64,000 nucleotides of DNA. Origin: Durusdinium trenchii (Eukaryota > Sar > Dinophyceae > Suessiales > Symbiodiniaceae). The stretch lies in assembly GCA_963970005.1 (NCBI GenBank), contig CAXAMN010000002.1, positions 902,134-966,133 of the forward strand, in the 5' to 3' direction. Numbering within the stretch: position 1 is the stretch's first letter; every line of letters starts with the position of its first letter. The position numbers and the translations under genes are program-made. The notes under the pieces are model-generated. The model had not been told where the DNA came from, searched no databases, and saw only the letters and a list, made by a program, of their open reading frames with translations. Shown piece after piece: positions 33,756 through 43,646 of the stretch.

Positions 33756-36431
33756 GAATATGCTGCATCTATGTTGATCTAGACACTGGCATTCCGGGCC
33801 GCTTAACTGATCTCTGTCAAAGAATCTGGGAATAAGAAAAGGTTGTATAGTCCTCTATAGTATCCAAAAACATATCTCGAACTTACACTGCTTTGTCCTA
33901 TTCCCATCTTCAAGTGTCCCGAGCTGCGAATGCTCACCATTCCCCACTCCTTGGCATCAGGATCCTCGAAATTGGAGCTTGCCAGCATCAGCATAGACTG
34001 CTCTGTCAAGCCGCTGTGCCCACCTTGTAGAGTCGCCGAAATCAAAAACAATTCTGTGGACTTTAGCCTAGTTCATCGGCGGATGTTCATTTCGAGAGCA
34101 GCAGGGAGCAGGGTACCAGAAAATATTTGTTCGATGTGAGGCTGGGTGGTGTCGTCTATCTTTCAGCTGACTAGAAGAAATGCCTGGATGAACAAATGCG
34201 CTTACCCTTTGCTTCTTTCGGGGTTAAGCTAAACTATGCGGTTTGAAAACTAGAAGGTAAACTGACACGTTTTAAAGTTATCTAGGTTCAAAAGCTAGAA
34301 AACGAGCGTAAGTTTGAGAACTAGGAACGTGATGGAACGTGGGTTTCAGAAACTGGGGTTCAGAAAGGGGAGTGTCAGTTGGTTGAGAATAGATGAAACT
34401 GTTTCATGTAACGTGCATGAAGTTCTGCTTCGTGCAACTGGCAGCAATTGACTTGAACGTAAATAGCCCTCGGGACCCCCAAGACCCTCGACCCGCCAAA
34501 CCAAGGCTTAACCCAAAGACCTGGTTACTGAACCCAAAGTAGTTTCTAAAAACAAAAAAGACGTGTCTTGATCTAAAGCAGGGCCTAGTTTCTGAACCAA
34601 AAACCCAGTTTCTGCACCCGGGCCATTGTTGTTTTGAGTGTCACCTATTCTCAAACACCTGCCTCTCACTCGGATCTTTAATCTCTTATGTGCCAGGATC
34701 GGACCCTCGAAATGCCCTACACCTTCGTTGGAAGCCCAAGCTGTTTGGGCCACACAGGATGCTGTCATCCACATGACCTTCACCGACCCGTTGGGGTATT
34801 TCCCGCTTGATCCCTGTGTCCCCTTGGGTCGGTCTCAGGAACACTGAGGTGCTGCAGGTCTGCAGGTTGAAACCTTAGGCCAATCGAAACAGAGAAGCGA
34901 CTTGAAGCAACAGTTGAATTGACGACTGGCGTGGTCAGTTGTTCACCTTTTCTGCCTCAATCTTCAGCCGAGGGCCAGGCGAGGTTTGGCCTTGGAGGGA
35001 CATACTTCTTGTAGGCAAATTTGTAGGCCTGACCGGCACTCGGGAGTGCGAGCAAAGGACACGCATCTTGTCGACAGAATCTCGCATCTGGAAACATGAA
35101 GCCGATGCCGGATGTTCACAACATACTTTGAAGCTAGATCTTCAAAGCAAACTCCAGCCTCAAATACCCTCGGCAAGTGCGAGGTGGGCTGGCTGAAGAT
35201 GTCAAAGCCTCAAGACCAAGGTCGGACAGGTTGCTATGTCGCACTACCTTCACAAGCTTAAAGACCATTAAAATAGAGTGCTTGAACATCAAACAGCAGC
35301 TCCTATCCCGAAATAGATTGCCCAAACCAGCCTTTTATACAATAATATAACCGTCTTCGTTTCGTCGTCTCAAGAGCCTTCGCGACAGTTGATCTACAGT
35401 ACATTTTATCGATCCTCATCCGGCCTTCTCGTGAGTTCTTCCCAACCATAAAGCAATGACCTTGATCGCAGGCTAGACCTTCTCCTCAGCAAGCTGTTGA
35501 CGGATTCGACCTCCAGCCCATGTTAAGACAGGAGAAAAGGAGGACGACCAAACACCCACATAGATTGGTCGAAACCATTCGGCCAATCGGCATCGACTCG
35601 CCAGGGGGTTGCACCCACAACTCACCCTTTGGGGAGTGAGAAGAAGGCACCTCCAAGCCACTTGGTCTGGTTGGGAGAGTTTCTTTCAGCTGTGCTGAGT
35701 GGTTCCTTTGCACCAAACGCTCCACATAGGTGGTCAGCACCAACGAGTCCCTGTCTGTACTCATTCTGTACTCCCTGTGACCCACACCAAATTGCCCAAG
35801 TCTTCTGGTGAAGAAATGTTGTACCGGATTCCTCTTTTGAGCTTCTTGAGAGGAAATGAATACATCTGCCATCCTTCTTGCGACCTTCATGCTAGACTCC
35901 TAAGACAAATGCCAAAGTCTCCATTTTCTGTGAGGATTCCGACTTGACCTCTGGCTTTTTGCAGAACTCTGGTTGGTATGTTCCAAAGAAGGTTCCTGAG
36001 TCGCAGTGGTGGAAAGAGATTCTGGAAGAGCTGAAGACTGAGAAAGCAGCATGTTGAATATGCTGTTGTACGTTTGCAGTGCACGTAGATGGTACAAAAG
36101 TGATAAGAATGAGGATTGTCGGGCATTGCAACAGCGGATTCAGAATATTACATAACTGCCTGCAGTTTGAAATGTACTTCTCCCCTGCCCCTACCATGGA
36201 TAATGCATGTTGTTTCACCAGCTGAAATGCAGGATTAGAGTGACACATCATGGTAGCTCCCCTGGTCTGACCAATAGAATGTTGCTAGCTACCTTTAAGC
36301 CTGCTTATTTGCTTCTTCAAAGCACAGAGCTCAAACTGTTTTGAAGGTTTCGGGCAGATCTTCATTGCCAAGAGGCCCGTAGTGCGGCCGAATAGCACAA
36401 CTGCCGGCCAGAGCAAGACCGCTGGTATCAC
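33756..36431. other. No confident gene; weak inverted repeat and patches
   Basis: At 34340-34370 and 34585-34620 similar words (CAGAAACTGGG, GGTTCAGAAA) occur in opposite orientation. Minus-strand patches at 34964-35200 and 35473-35661 (VSTNLCGCLVVLLFSCLNMG, a membrane-like segment in one frame) could be exons; frames are not settled. Confidence 0.3.
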
Positions 36432-36498
36432 CTTGCAGCAAGACTTCTTCCTCAGCAAGAGTTCGTTCACTTGCATGTTCAGCAAATCACTGTCAAAC
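36432..36498 (-). CDS. Short internal exon
   Basis: This 67-nt exon has a CTTTAGCAG acceptor (36499-36501) and a GTGATA donor (36426-36431). It encodes FDSDLLNMQVNELLLRKKSC then CK after one phase base. Both splice sites are good. A further minus-strand patch (GLKIIERVRFKLSRFES) lies just upstream at 36564-36618. Product unknown. Confidence 0.5.
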
Positions 36499-38048
36499 CT
36501 GCTAAAGAGATGTGCCAAAACCAATTGGACTGTGCCATCAACCGAAGCTGTGCCGGATGAGCCCTAGGACTCGAAACGGCTCAACTTGAACCGCACTCGT
36601 TCGATGATTTTGAGGCCAGCTGCAAGAAGAGGATTCGGTTCGTAGGTGTAGGCATAATCGATTGAAGCTGCCATGGAACCTGCACTCCTTCGAATCTCAC
36701 TGGACGAGGACGAAAGGCATAGGAAGACACTTACATGAGCCTGCATGAGACATCCACCAGAATGGAACATTGCCTCCCTTAAAGTCTGTAGAGTAGGAAC
36801 TGTCGCTGATCTCTGGAGTTTATCACGGCACACACCACAACAGCCGATTGCGGTCCTTCCGAGGTAGAGCAAGCGGCCAGAGCGGACCCGTGATGAAATC
36901 ATCTTCCCCAGCTGGGGAGCAAACTTTTGAAAGACATAGCCTAAGTCCAGCAGCGTAGCCTGGGTCCCTCCAAAAACGATTTAGGCAAGCAGGATCCAAT
37001 GTCAAAGAGACTAATCACGGCCAGGGTTTGCTAGGGATGTGCAAAAGGAACAGGGTACGTCGTACGTATGTACTCTTGAGTACTTACGTTATATGTTTCT
37101 TGTCTAGCTTCAATGTGTGTGTTGTCAAGAGCACAAGTGTTCCTTGAGGGTTTCTTGACATCATTGGTACCCTGAGCGACCAGAGAGACTCCAACAGAGT
37201 AAACGTCTCATGAAAAACCTAAGAGAGGCACAGGAGTTCAGAATTCAGACAAGGGGCCAAGGATGTCTGGATTCCCCCCGTTCGCGAAGACAATGCTGAC
37301 CTTCACACAAAGCAGAGCTGTCAAAAACAATCTGCGGAAAAATTGCTCTTTGATGCTCTTTGTATATACCTTACCTGTTCAGTACCGCCGAGCAAATGCG
37401 TGGTCTTCAACAAAACTAAATGCTTCGTGAATTTGCTGTACTTCAAAGTGAAAAAGAAAAAACAAACGCTTTCTGCGAGAAAGACTTTCGTTCACGGAGG
37501 CGACCCAATGCGACCCACAATGGAGATCTGAACTTGTATTGAAAGAATTTGCCTTCATGATGGCAGTTGCAGTTGCAACACCCCAAAAAAAGTCCAGATG
37601 GGCGCCCGTTGCGTTCTCCATTGACATTGCAAAAAGCATCTTTCAGAGCAAGGTAGAAACTTGTCCTCATGCACCTTTCTCTCATCTCAACGAACTGGAG
37701 GAAACCACTAGAACTGTCCAAAGTTGATCTAGAGTGGCAAAGGACGGGTCCTTTCTCGAATCAAGTGGTGCTCTCTTTTTCTTGAGCCAAGGGAAAGGAT
37801 TGCTCCCTGCCTCATCAAGCATCTTCTCAAACCTTAGTACGCTGGTGCTCTTCGTGTGTACTCAGAAAAGCATGTATCCTTCATAGTACATCGGCTGCCT
37901 CTGGCCACAGACTCTCGGCACGCTTGAACGAAAAAGACTATGCAATCAGGAAGGCCCTCAGGACTGCGACCACAGGCGTTCAACGAATGGCCAAGTGGCA
38001 GTTGGCTAAACTCCGGTTGCAAGGATTCCCCTGGTTGACCACAGAAAA
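36499..38048. other. Region left of the retrotransposon
   Basis: This includes the possible exon patch at 36564-36690 (minus). Nothing recognisable lies between 37006 and the target-site duplication at 38049. Confidence 0.3.
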
Positions 38049-38066
38049 TGAACAGAATAGACTACT
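38049..38066. repeat. Target-site duplication, left copy
   Basis: TGAACAGAATAGACTACT is identical to 48927-48944 and lies immediately outside the retrotransposon. An exact 18-bp direct repeat 10.86 kb apart, hugging both ends of a LINE-type coding unit, is what target-primed reverse transcription leaves. Confidence 0.92.
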
Positions 38067-38226
38067 AGCTTTCTGGGTTCAAGTACCCTTGAGCTTACGC
38101 CTCACGGGGGCCGGGGCCTGTTCGACGGCCTCGCGGCTGTGGGCAGGCGTCTACAGAGTGGACTTCTCCTGTCCACACCTTTTCCACTTAGGTAGATAGG
38201 TTCTTTGCACTCCTTTGGATAGAGCC
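38067..38226 (+). promoter_or_regulatory. 5' leader / putative internal promoter
   Basis: About 160 bp lie between the insertion edge and the first ATG. A GC-rich patch (GGGGGCCGGGGCCTG) sits about 40 bp in. LINEs carry internal promoters in this position, but no promoter motif can be named for dinoflagellates. This is inference from position. Confidence 0.35.
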
Positions 38227-41200
38227 ATGGACTTAGATCTGCTTTTGTGTGATTTGGAGGATCCCTGGAGGTCAAGGGCCAGGGCTCTCCTTCATGGTGT
38301 GGGCGATGGCCCAGCTCTCTGCTGGGAGCACTACACGATCCTGGCTGGAACGTTTTGGTCCCAGGTGAACGACATCTATGAAGTCTCCCTCATGCAATTT
38401 GTTGCTGGCCAGGGTTTTACTGGAGAGAAGATGACGGAAGCCAAGATCTGCATCCACGATGCTCACAAGCGGTCCCTGAATTTGATTGCTGGCGATCTCT
38501 TTGTCTGCGCAGGCCTTTTCACGACCCAGGATATTGGCCTCTGGACTGGTGATCACCGTGCTATCCTCCTGAAGAAGACCATGCCTGTGATTGATGAAGC
38601 GATTGAATGTCTGCACATCTTTTCAGGTGCCTTTTCTGGATGGGGCCAAGCTCTCAGCTCGCTGCTACGGTTTTGCTCCACTCTTCGATTGGGTACGCAA
38701 ACGTTTGTTGATGTGGATGTTGAAGTCACCGCTGCACTTGCTCGCAAGCATGGATGCAATGTCACGCCTGCACCAGTTCAGGCCAGTGCTGTCTTTGAAG
38801 TGTCCCTTCACAAAGTTGTGAGGGCGGAAGTGGCTGACCCTTGCCTGCTGCATGTGGTGCAGCCGTTGGCCAATTTCATTTTTACAGCATCGCCTCCTTG
38901 CATTTCATGGAGCCGGGGAGGCCTTGGAAGAGGTCTAAACTGTTTTGAAGGGTGGACCTTCGTTGACTGTTTAAAACAGTGTGCTTTTGCCCAACCCACG
39001 ATGTTGAACTTGGAGTGTGTGGACGAACTCGCTCGCCATGCCCACTTTCCAATCATTCGTCATCTCTTGCATGTCATTGGCTATCGTCCTTTGTGGGAGG
39101 GCACTCTCCCATACTGTACCTTTGCACATATGCAACGCACTCGTTGGCTCGCCGTGTATGTCAGGGCTGACCTTTTTTCGCATGTTGAAAGCCAGTCCGA
39201 CCAGTTTCGTGCATTTAGGTTCGAGCAATGGACTTCTGATGCATTTCGATTCCAATTGCCTCGCAGTCTCCGTGAGAAGATCACCATTCCGCAGTCTATC
39301 CAAGTGCTGTATGGACTTCATTCGCTCTTGCCTCCGTCAAAGCGCATGAAAATTGCACCAGATATGCCTACAGAGGCTATCATTCGCTCGAGGTACTTGC
39401 AATCGCATGAACCGGTCCCCACTGTCTGTGCTTCATATGGTTTCCAACATGAGTTACCGAGGTCATGTCTTGAGCAGAAGGGCATCTTTGCTACACTTCG
39501 TGAAGGAGATTTTGGACCTGAGTTCTTGGATCCTGCATTGCTAGCGGGCCTTCTCGGTCTGCTTGAGACCTCGGTCTTCTCCTCCAAGCTTGATGTGCTC
39601 TACCGGCAGATTGGGAATGCAATTGCTACACCGCATGCGCTCTTTGTTCTCCTGCAAGGCTTCAAGTACCTCTTCCAGTGGCCTACTGATGTAGTTCAGA
39701 TTGTCAATGAGGTGTGGACCACCAGGCTTACTGGGCCCAGGACGGTCATCATTGAGGAAGGCAACTTCTACATCTTTGCCAGCACTTCCACCATCATTGA
39801 TGACATTTGTGTCCGCAGTGAGGTCACATCGCACCAAGAATGCCTCACTATCCACTGCATTCACCAGGGTGGGCGAGCTACAGAGTTCCCTGCCTCTCGC
39901 GATTGGTCTGTCAATGACCTTTTGGGTTGCTTCACATGGGATTTCAACATCACTGGGCACATTTATCTTGCTGCGACAGGTGAGACTCTTTCTCCTCGAG
40001 CACGACTCTGGCAAGTATTTGACCAGTATCCACAGTGGACAGTCTTCCTCCAAGGCTTCCCGGTTGCGACTATCCAGCTTGCTTCGAAGGCCCCTTTGGT
40101 GTGTCCCTCGACGCAACCGTGGCCAGGCCCTGACGGCCAGCATTCGAACGTGCTTCAACCTCTTGACCAGACACCAACTCAACTCCTCCTTGTCGAGGAC
40201 CAAGTGCTCTTTGAGGATCGGCGCTTTCATTTTGCCTTGGAGTATCTTGAAAACCATTGTCTGGATGCTCCTAGACTTGGTACTGCAGACATGACCATTG
40301 CTTTTGGCTCACTTCCGTGCACTATCACCCTGCCTGGGCTCTCCCACGAGGCTGACCGACTTCGCTGCGTTCATGAGTTCTGGGCTTTCGCTGATGGGGA
40401 CTCCAACCAGTTGGCATTCAAGCTCAACGACCATAGCCACTCAGCATCTGTTGGACCATGTGCGGTCATTTTCAACAAGTACTCTGATGACAAACTCATC
40501 TTTGTTATCTTTGAGAATGGTGGGTCGCTTTGTGGATTCTTTTTGGCTCCCAGCCTTGAGAACTGCTCTTTCGAGATTGACTCCAAGCTTTACATGATTG
40601 CTGCACTCAATGGACAAGAAGTCTCCAACTATCCAGTCCTCATTGATCACGGTGACTTGCTCCAGCTCCGGATTGCAACTGATGTATCCTGTGGAGGGCA
40701 TCATGGTGCCCGTACTGACACACTGCCAGCTGGAGCCAACCTTATTCAACGTGCTGAATTTGCGAGCAACACAGGTGGCTGGCTTGCCACTGATGAGATG
40801 GACTTTGCGCTGCGGCAGTTCTCCTGGCTTGCACCGGAGTTTGCGGTCATCCACCCAATTGTTCGCTGGAACCTTGAAACTGCGAATCTGGAAGAGAATG
40901 ACTATCAGGAGATCATGATTGCAAACAACCGGCTCAATGTTTTGCCTATCCTTTCGGGCTCTCATTGGTTGGCTTTTGAAATTCAGCGAGATGGCGCCAC
41001 CACGCATGTCACCTTTGTTGGCCTTCCTGGACCTTTGCTTCGCTCTGGGTTACAAGTTGTGGCAAGATTACTTGACATCTCTCCCGATCGCTTGCAATAC
41101 AGCCATGTTCCTCTTGATGACTCTGCTCACTTCTGTGGCTGGGCTTTGCTTCATAGATGGGCTAATGCTGCAGGCATTTTTGAGCAGATCCCTCACAATG

Positions 41201-41997
41201 CCGAGCTCTATGGCTCCACATCAATTGCCATGCGTGCTTTGATTGATGATGTTGTTGAGGATGCTATTGAAGATTGGCACCAACATGGTATTGCACATGG
41301 TCTGTGGTACTTTGCTGCAAACATCCGAAGAGCTTTCTTCAGCTTTCTTGCCACCACCACCACTATTCGAGGCAATGCGGTCACATCTGATGCTCTACAC
41401 GTTGTGTTTGATGATGCTGGTCACAGTCCTGATCACGCTGAGACACCGTTCATTCACATCGACAGCCCTGATAGCCATCTTCACCATCGCATTCAGCACT
41501 TCAACCACTACCCTGGATGGCTTGGGTCAGATGAGCTAGACTTCATTCTCCACACCATTCGCTTTGTGAGGCCGCAATGCTGCTTCGTGCCACCTGGAAG
41601 CTGGGATTATGCCACTGGCCACATTGTATACTTCAATGATGTGCGCCGGGACTTCCGTGCCTACCAACAAGTGACATGGTTTGTCCTCATTGACCAGTGC
41701 TGGACGCAGATTGATGCCAACAGGAATGATACTTCCATTGCACTCTTTATGAGTTTGCCTGATGCACTCGCCCATCTTGCGGGGCCGTTGGCCACCTTCA
41801 TCATGTCTCAGATCGATGAAGCTCAGCTGACTTGCCAAGTGCACATTCTCAGATGCAACCCTGAGGCCAATATGTGTGGATGGGTCCTACTTCACTCCCT
41901 TTGTGAGAGACTTCGGATTGCCATTCCACCGCTTGCAAATGAGACGCAGCAGGCCATCAATCTCTCCAGGTTCAGAGTGCACATCCGAAGTAATTGA
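38227..41997 (+). CDS. Retrotransposon ORF1: C5 cytosine methyltransferase plus two Ulp1-like folds
   Basis: The product is 1256 residues from the first ATG. Residues 127-480 carry ordered C5-DNMT motifs: I (HIFSGAFSGWG, AdoMet binding), IV (SPPCISWS, catalytic cysteine codon at 38899), VI (LECV, glutamate kept, usual ENV changed), VIII (QRTRWLAVYV), a PVPTV segment before motif IX, and X (RQIGNAIATP). Residues 849-980 resemble C48/Ulp1 proteases: GWL-x-x-DE near the start, SHW (His codon 40963), then FCGW (Cys codon 41134). Residues 1094-1228 repeat this pattern (GWLGSDELDF, MCGW) but have VTW where the histidine should be. The reading frame then ends, while text homologous to the first copy continues one base out of frame. 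Likely roles are methylation of new copies and protein processing or deSUMOylation (inference). Confidence 0.85.
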   Translation: MDLDLLLCDLEDPWRSRARALLHGVGDGPALCWEHYTILAGTFWSQVNDIYEVSLMQFVAGQGFTGEKMTEAKICIHDAHKRSLNLIAGDLFVCAGLFTTQDIGLWTGDHRAILLKKTMPVIDEAIECLHIFSGAFSGWGQALSSLLRFCSTLRLGTQTFVDVDVEVTAALARKHGCNVTPAPVQASAVFEVSLHKVVRAEVADPCLLHVVQPLANFIFTASPPCISWSRGGLGRGLNCFEGWTFVDCLKQCAFAQPTMLNLECVDELARHAHFPIIRHLLHVIGYRPLWEGTLPYCTFAHMQRTRWLAVYVRADLFSHVESQSDQFRAFRFEQWTSDAFRFQLPRSLREKITIPQSIQVLYGLHSLLPPSKRMKIAPDMPTEAIIRSRYLQSHEPVPTVCASYGFQHELPRSCLEQKGIFATLREGDFGPEFLDPALLAGLLGLLETSVFSSKLDVLYRQIGNAIATPHALFVLLQGFKYLFQWPTDVVQIVNEVWTTRLTGPRTVIIEEGNFYIFASTSTIIDDICVRSEVTSHQECLTIHCIHQGGRATEFPASRDWSVNDLLGCFTWDFNITGHIYLAATGETLSPRARLWQVFDQYPQWTVFLQGFPVATIQLASKAPLVCPSTQPWPGPDGQHSNVLQPLDQTPTQLLLVEDQVLFEDRRFHFALEYLENHCLDAPRLGTADMTIAFGSLPCTITLPGLSHEADRLRCVHEFWAFADGDSNQLAFKLNDHSHSASVGPCAVIFNKYSDDKLIFVIFENGGSLCGFFLAPSLENCSFEIDSKLYMIAALNGQEVSNYPVLIDHGDLLQLRIATDVSCGGHHGARTDTLPAGANLIQRAEFASNTGGWLATDEMDFALRQFSWLAPEFAVIHPIVRWNLETANLEENDYQEIMIANNRLNVLPILSGSHWLAFEIQRDGATTHVTFVGLPGPLLRSGLQVVARLLDISPDRLQYSHVPLDDSAHFCGWALLHRWANAAGIFEQIPHNAELYGSTSIAMRALIDDVVEDAIEDWHQHGIAHGLWYFAANIRRAFFSFLATTTTIRGNAVTSDALHVVFDDAGHSPDHAETPFIHIDSPDSHLHHRIQHFNHYPGWLGSDELDFILHTIRFVRPQCCFVPPGSWDYATGHIVYFNDVRRDFRAYQQVTWFVLIDQCWTQIDANRNDTSIALFMSLPDALAHLAGPLATFIMSQIDEAQLTCQVHILRCNPEANMCGWVLLHSLCERLRIAIPPLANETQQAINLSRFRVHIRSN

Positions 41998-42862
41998 AAG
42001 AGCAAGGCTTGTCTGGCAATTGTCTTCCTCGTTTCCAAGAATCTCCAGCTTTGCTGCCCTGGTGCGGACGAACTTCCTTCACCATCTCCTTGCTGACAGA
42101 GGAGTGCCGCAGTATGCAGCTGGTGGTGGCACCGAGCACAAAGAACCCACCAGCAAGCCAGAGGCCGGTGCGACTAAGGTTGACCAATTGCAGATTGATG
42201 ATCCTTGGGCCCCCAAGACTGGCAAGCAGAAGAACCCCAAAAAACTCTTCCAGACGAGATGGGAGGACCTTACGATGCCTGCGGACCACCCGCTTATTGA
42301 CGAGAAGGGAATTCCAATCCCTCAAGTTCACCGTCTTCAGGCTGGTGCCAAAAAGGCTGGAGCTGTTCTTGCCACAAAGTCAGGCATTGCTGAGCTCAGC
42401 CGCATCACTCCGCGTGCTACTATGTTGGCTATTCTGCCTGGGAATGACAAGAACCAATACATTGATCTTGGTCTGAAAGTCATTGGCCCGTATGAGCTTG
42501 TCCTTGAAGATGCGCAAGCCAAGACTGCTTACAAAAGGCTCGTCATTCTTTGGCAGCTTCATGGTTCGGTCACCTACAAGCTTCCTGACCCGAAAGTGCA
42601 ACTGACTGCCGCTGAAGTTGCTGAGCTCGTTATGGATGCAGATTCGCGCCTTCTGGGGCCACAGGACACTGAGCAGGCGAGTCAGCAGCATATCTCCTTC
42701 CTGAAGCATCATTTTGGTTTGCTCCACCCAGACTTGATTGACAAGGTCAACATGTATGCCTTTCGTGTTGGGAGGCATCCTTCCGCTGGCAAAGATGACA
42801 AGAACTTTCAGTGTATCATCAAAGTACCAGTCACCTGTCGGCCGACAATTCTTCCTCTTTAG
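41939..42862 (+). CDS. Retrotransposon ORF2, first part (end of protease repeat 2 and gag-like start)
   Basis: The frame is shifted +1 from ORF1. The first in-frame ATG (41939) is inside ORF1, but coherent text begins at about 41985. SSFAALVRTNFLHHLLA here aligns with WYFAANIRRAFFSFLA after the first Ulp1-like copy. So ORF1 and ORF2 were probably one polyprotein; either a programmed +1 shift or an indel separates them. Next come KPEAGATKVDQLQIDDPWAP and QKNPKKLFQTRWEDLTMPAD, then an alpha/beta region (AIL-PGNDKNQYIDLGLKVI). It ends at TAG about 20 bp past the place where the sense frame moves again. Confidence 0.6.
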   Translation: MRRSRPSISPGSECTSEVIERARLVWQLSSSFPRISSFAALVRTNFLHHLLADRGVPQYAAGGGTEHKEPTSKPEAGATKVDQLQIDDPWAPKTGKQKNPKKLFQTRWEDLTMPADHPLIDEKGIPIPQVHRLQAGAKKAGAVLATKSGIAELSRITPRATMLAILPGNDKNQYIDLGLKVIGPYELVLEDAQAKTAYKRLVILWQLHGSVTYKLPDPKVQLTAAEVAELVMDADSRLLGPQDTEQASQQHISFLKHHFGLLHPDLIDKVNMYAFRVGRHPSAGKDDKNFQCIIKVPVTCRPTILPL

Positions 42863-43643
42863 AGACTACCTCACCAATGCTGACACTTTTGAGGACATCA
42901 CAGTTCTTCCGAGATTTTGGGAACCGAAGCAATCGTCACTCCATGAGGTCTACATCATGACCAAAGGCACCTCAGGCTACGCAGGAGCATGCCTGACTCG
43001 GCGTGGGCTTGCAGCACGAGCGTGGACGGCCAATGTTGCAGAAATGAGGAAGGCGATTCTCTCCGCTGACTCTCGCATCACTGCAGAGAATATCTCGGTC
43101 ATCCCGAAGTTCACCTACCAGACGACAGGGTGGCCTGCAAGTACTGAACCGAGGGATGTCATTACTGCCACGCTCAAAGCTACGGGTCTGCCACCGCTGC
43201 CCTCGCGAGCTTTTCGCTCAAATGGTGTATGTGGTTGGACGATGGCGTTCCAGAAACGGCCTTCCATTGCCAAATTCTCTGTCGAGGTCAATGGCAAGCT
43301 ACACGAGATTCTCTTAGTCGAGGAGATCCTTACTGGCCAAGTTAAGCCTCCTGGCCGTTCCAGTGGCAAGAAAGTCAATGACCCACCACGACAGCAGAGT
43401 CGAGCTGAGCCTGCAATTGCTCCTCAATACCATGCTGAGAACATCCGCCTTGACCGTCTGGAGGAGAAATTCTCGGTGCTCGAAGGAAGGCAGTCCAGAA
43501 TGGAAGCGAAATTCGATAGCCGCTTTGATGACATCTCCTCCAGCTTGAGGCAGTTGCTCCATGCTGCCAACGTGCCAAGAGATCGTTCGCCAACTGGAGA
43601 AACTCCAGCTCCCAAGCATCAGCGCGGCCCAGGGCCGTACTGA
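42834..43643 (+). CDS. Retrotransposon ORF2, second part: gag-like, coiled coil
   Basis: The coding text resumes one frame on at about 42834 with GRQFFLFRDYLTNADTFEDI. It runs through an alpha/beta region (VNGKLHEILLVEEILTG) that could be RRM-like, a basic linker, and a heptad-patterned segment (RLDRLEEKFSVLEGRQSRME, DSRFDDISSSLRQLL) predicted to be a coiled coil, as in LINE ORF1 proteins that trimerise and bind RNA. It ends at TGA (43641-43643) followed by CTA. The same frame stays open into the polymerase ORF. Confidence 0.6.
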   Translation, partial: PVGRQFFLFRDYLTNADTFEDITVLPRFWEPKQSSLHEVYIMTKGTSGYAGACLTRRGLAARAWTANVAEMRKAILSADSRITAENISVIPKFTYQTTGWPASTEPRDVITATLKATGLPPLPSRAFRSNGVCGWTMAFQKRPSIAKFSVEVNGKLHEILLVEEILTGQVKPPGRSSGKKVNDPPRQQSRAEPAIAPQYHAENIRLDRLEEKFSVLEGRQSRMEAKFDSRFDDISSSLRQLLHAANVPRDRSPTGETPAPKHQRGPGPY

Positions 43644-43646
43644 CTA
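43641..43646 (+). promoter_or_regulatory. UGA-CUA: candidate stop-codon readthrough site
   Basis: The gag-like frame and the endonuclease-RT frame are the same frame, separated only by this UGA. UGA followed by CUA is the best-known sequence context for efficient readthrough in eukaryotic and viral mRNAs. A leaky stop here would yield a gag-pol-type fusion at a low ratio. No other stop occurs in that frame until 48840. Confidence 0.5.

Noticed and set aside
34340..34620. Inverted repeat as a hairpin element
   Set aside because: Only short words (CAGAAACTGGG, GGTTCAGAAA) match in inverse; too weak to call an element.
38215..38226. TTG at 38215 as the ORF1 start
   Set aside because: An ATG follows 12 bases later in frame; the non-ATG start has no support.
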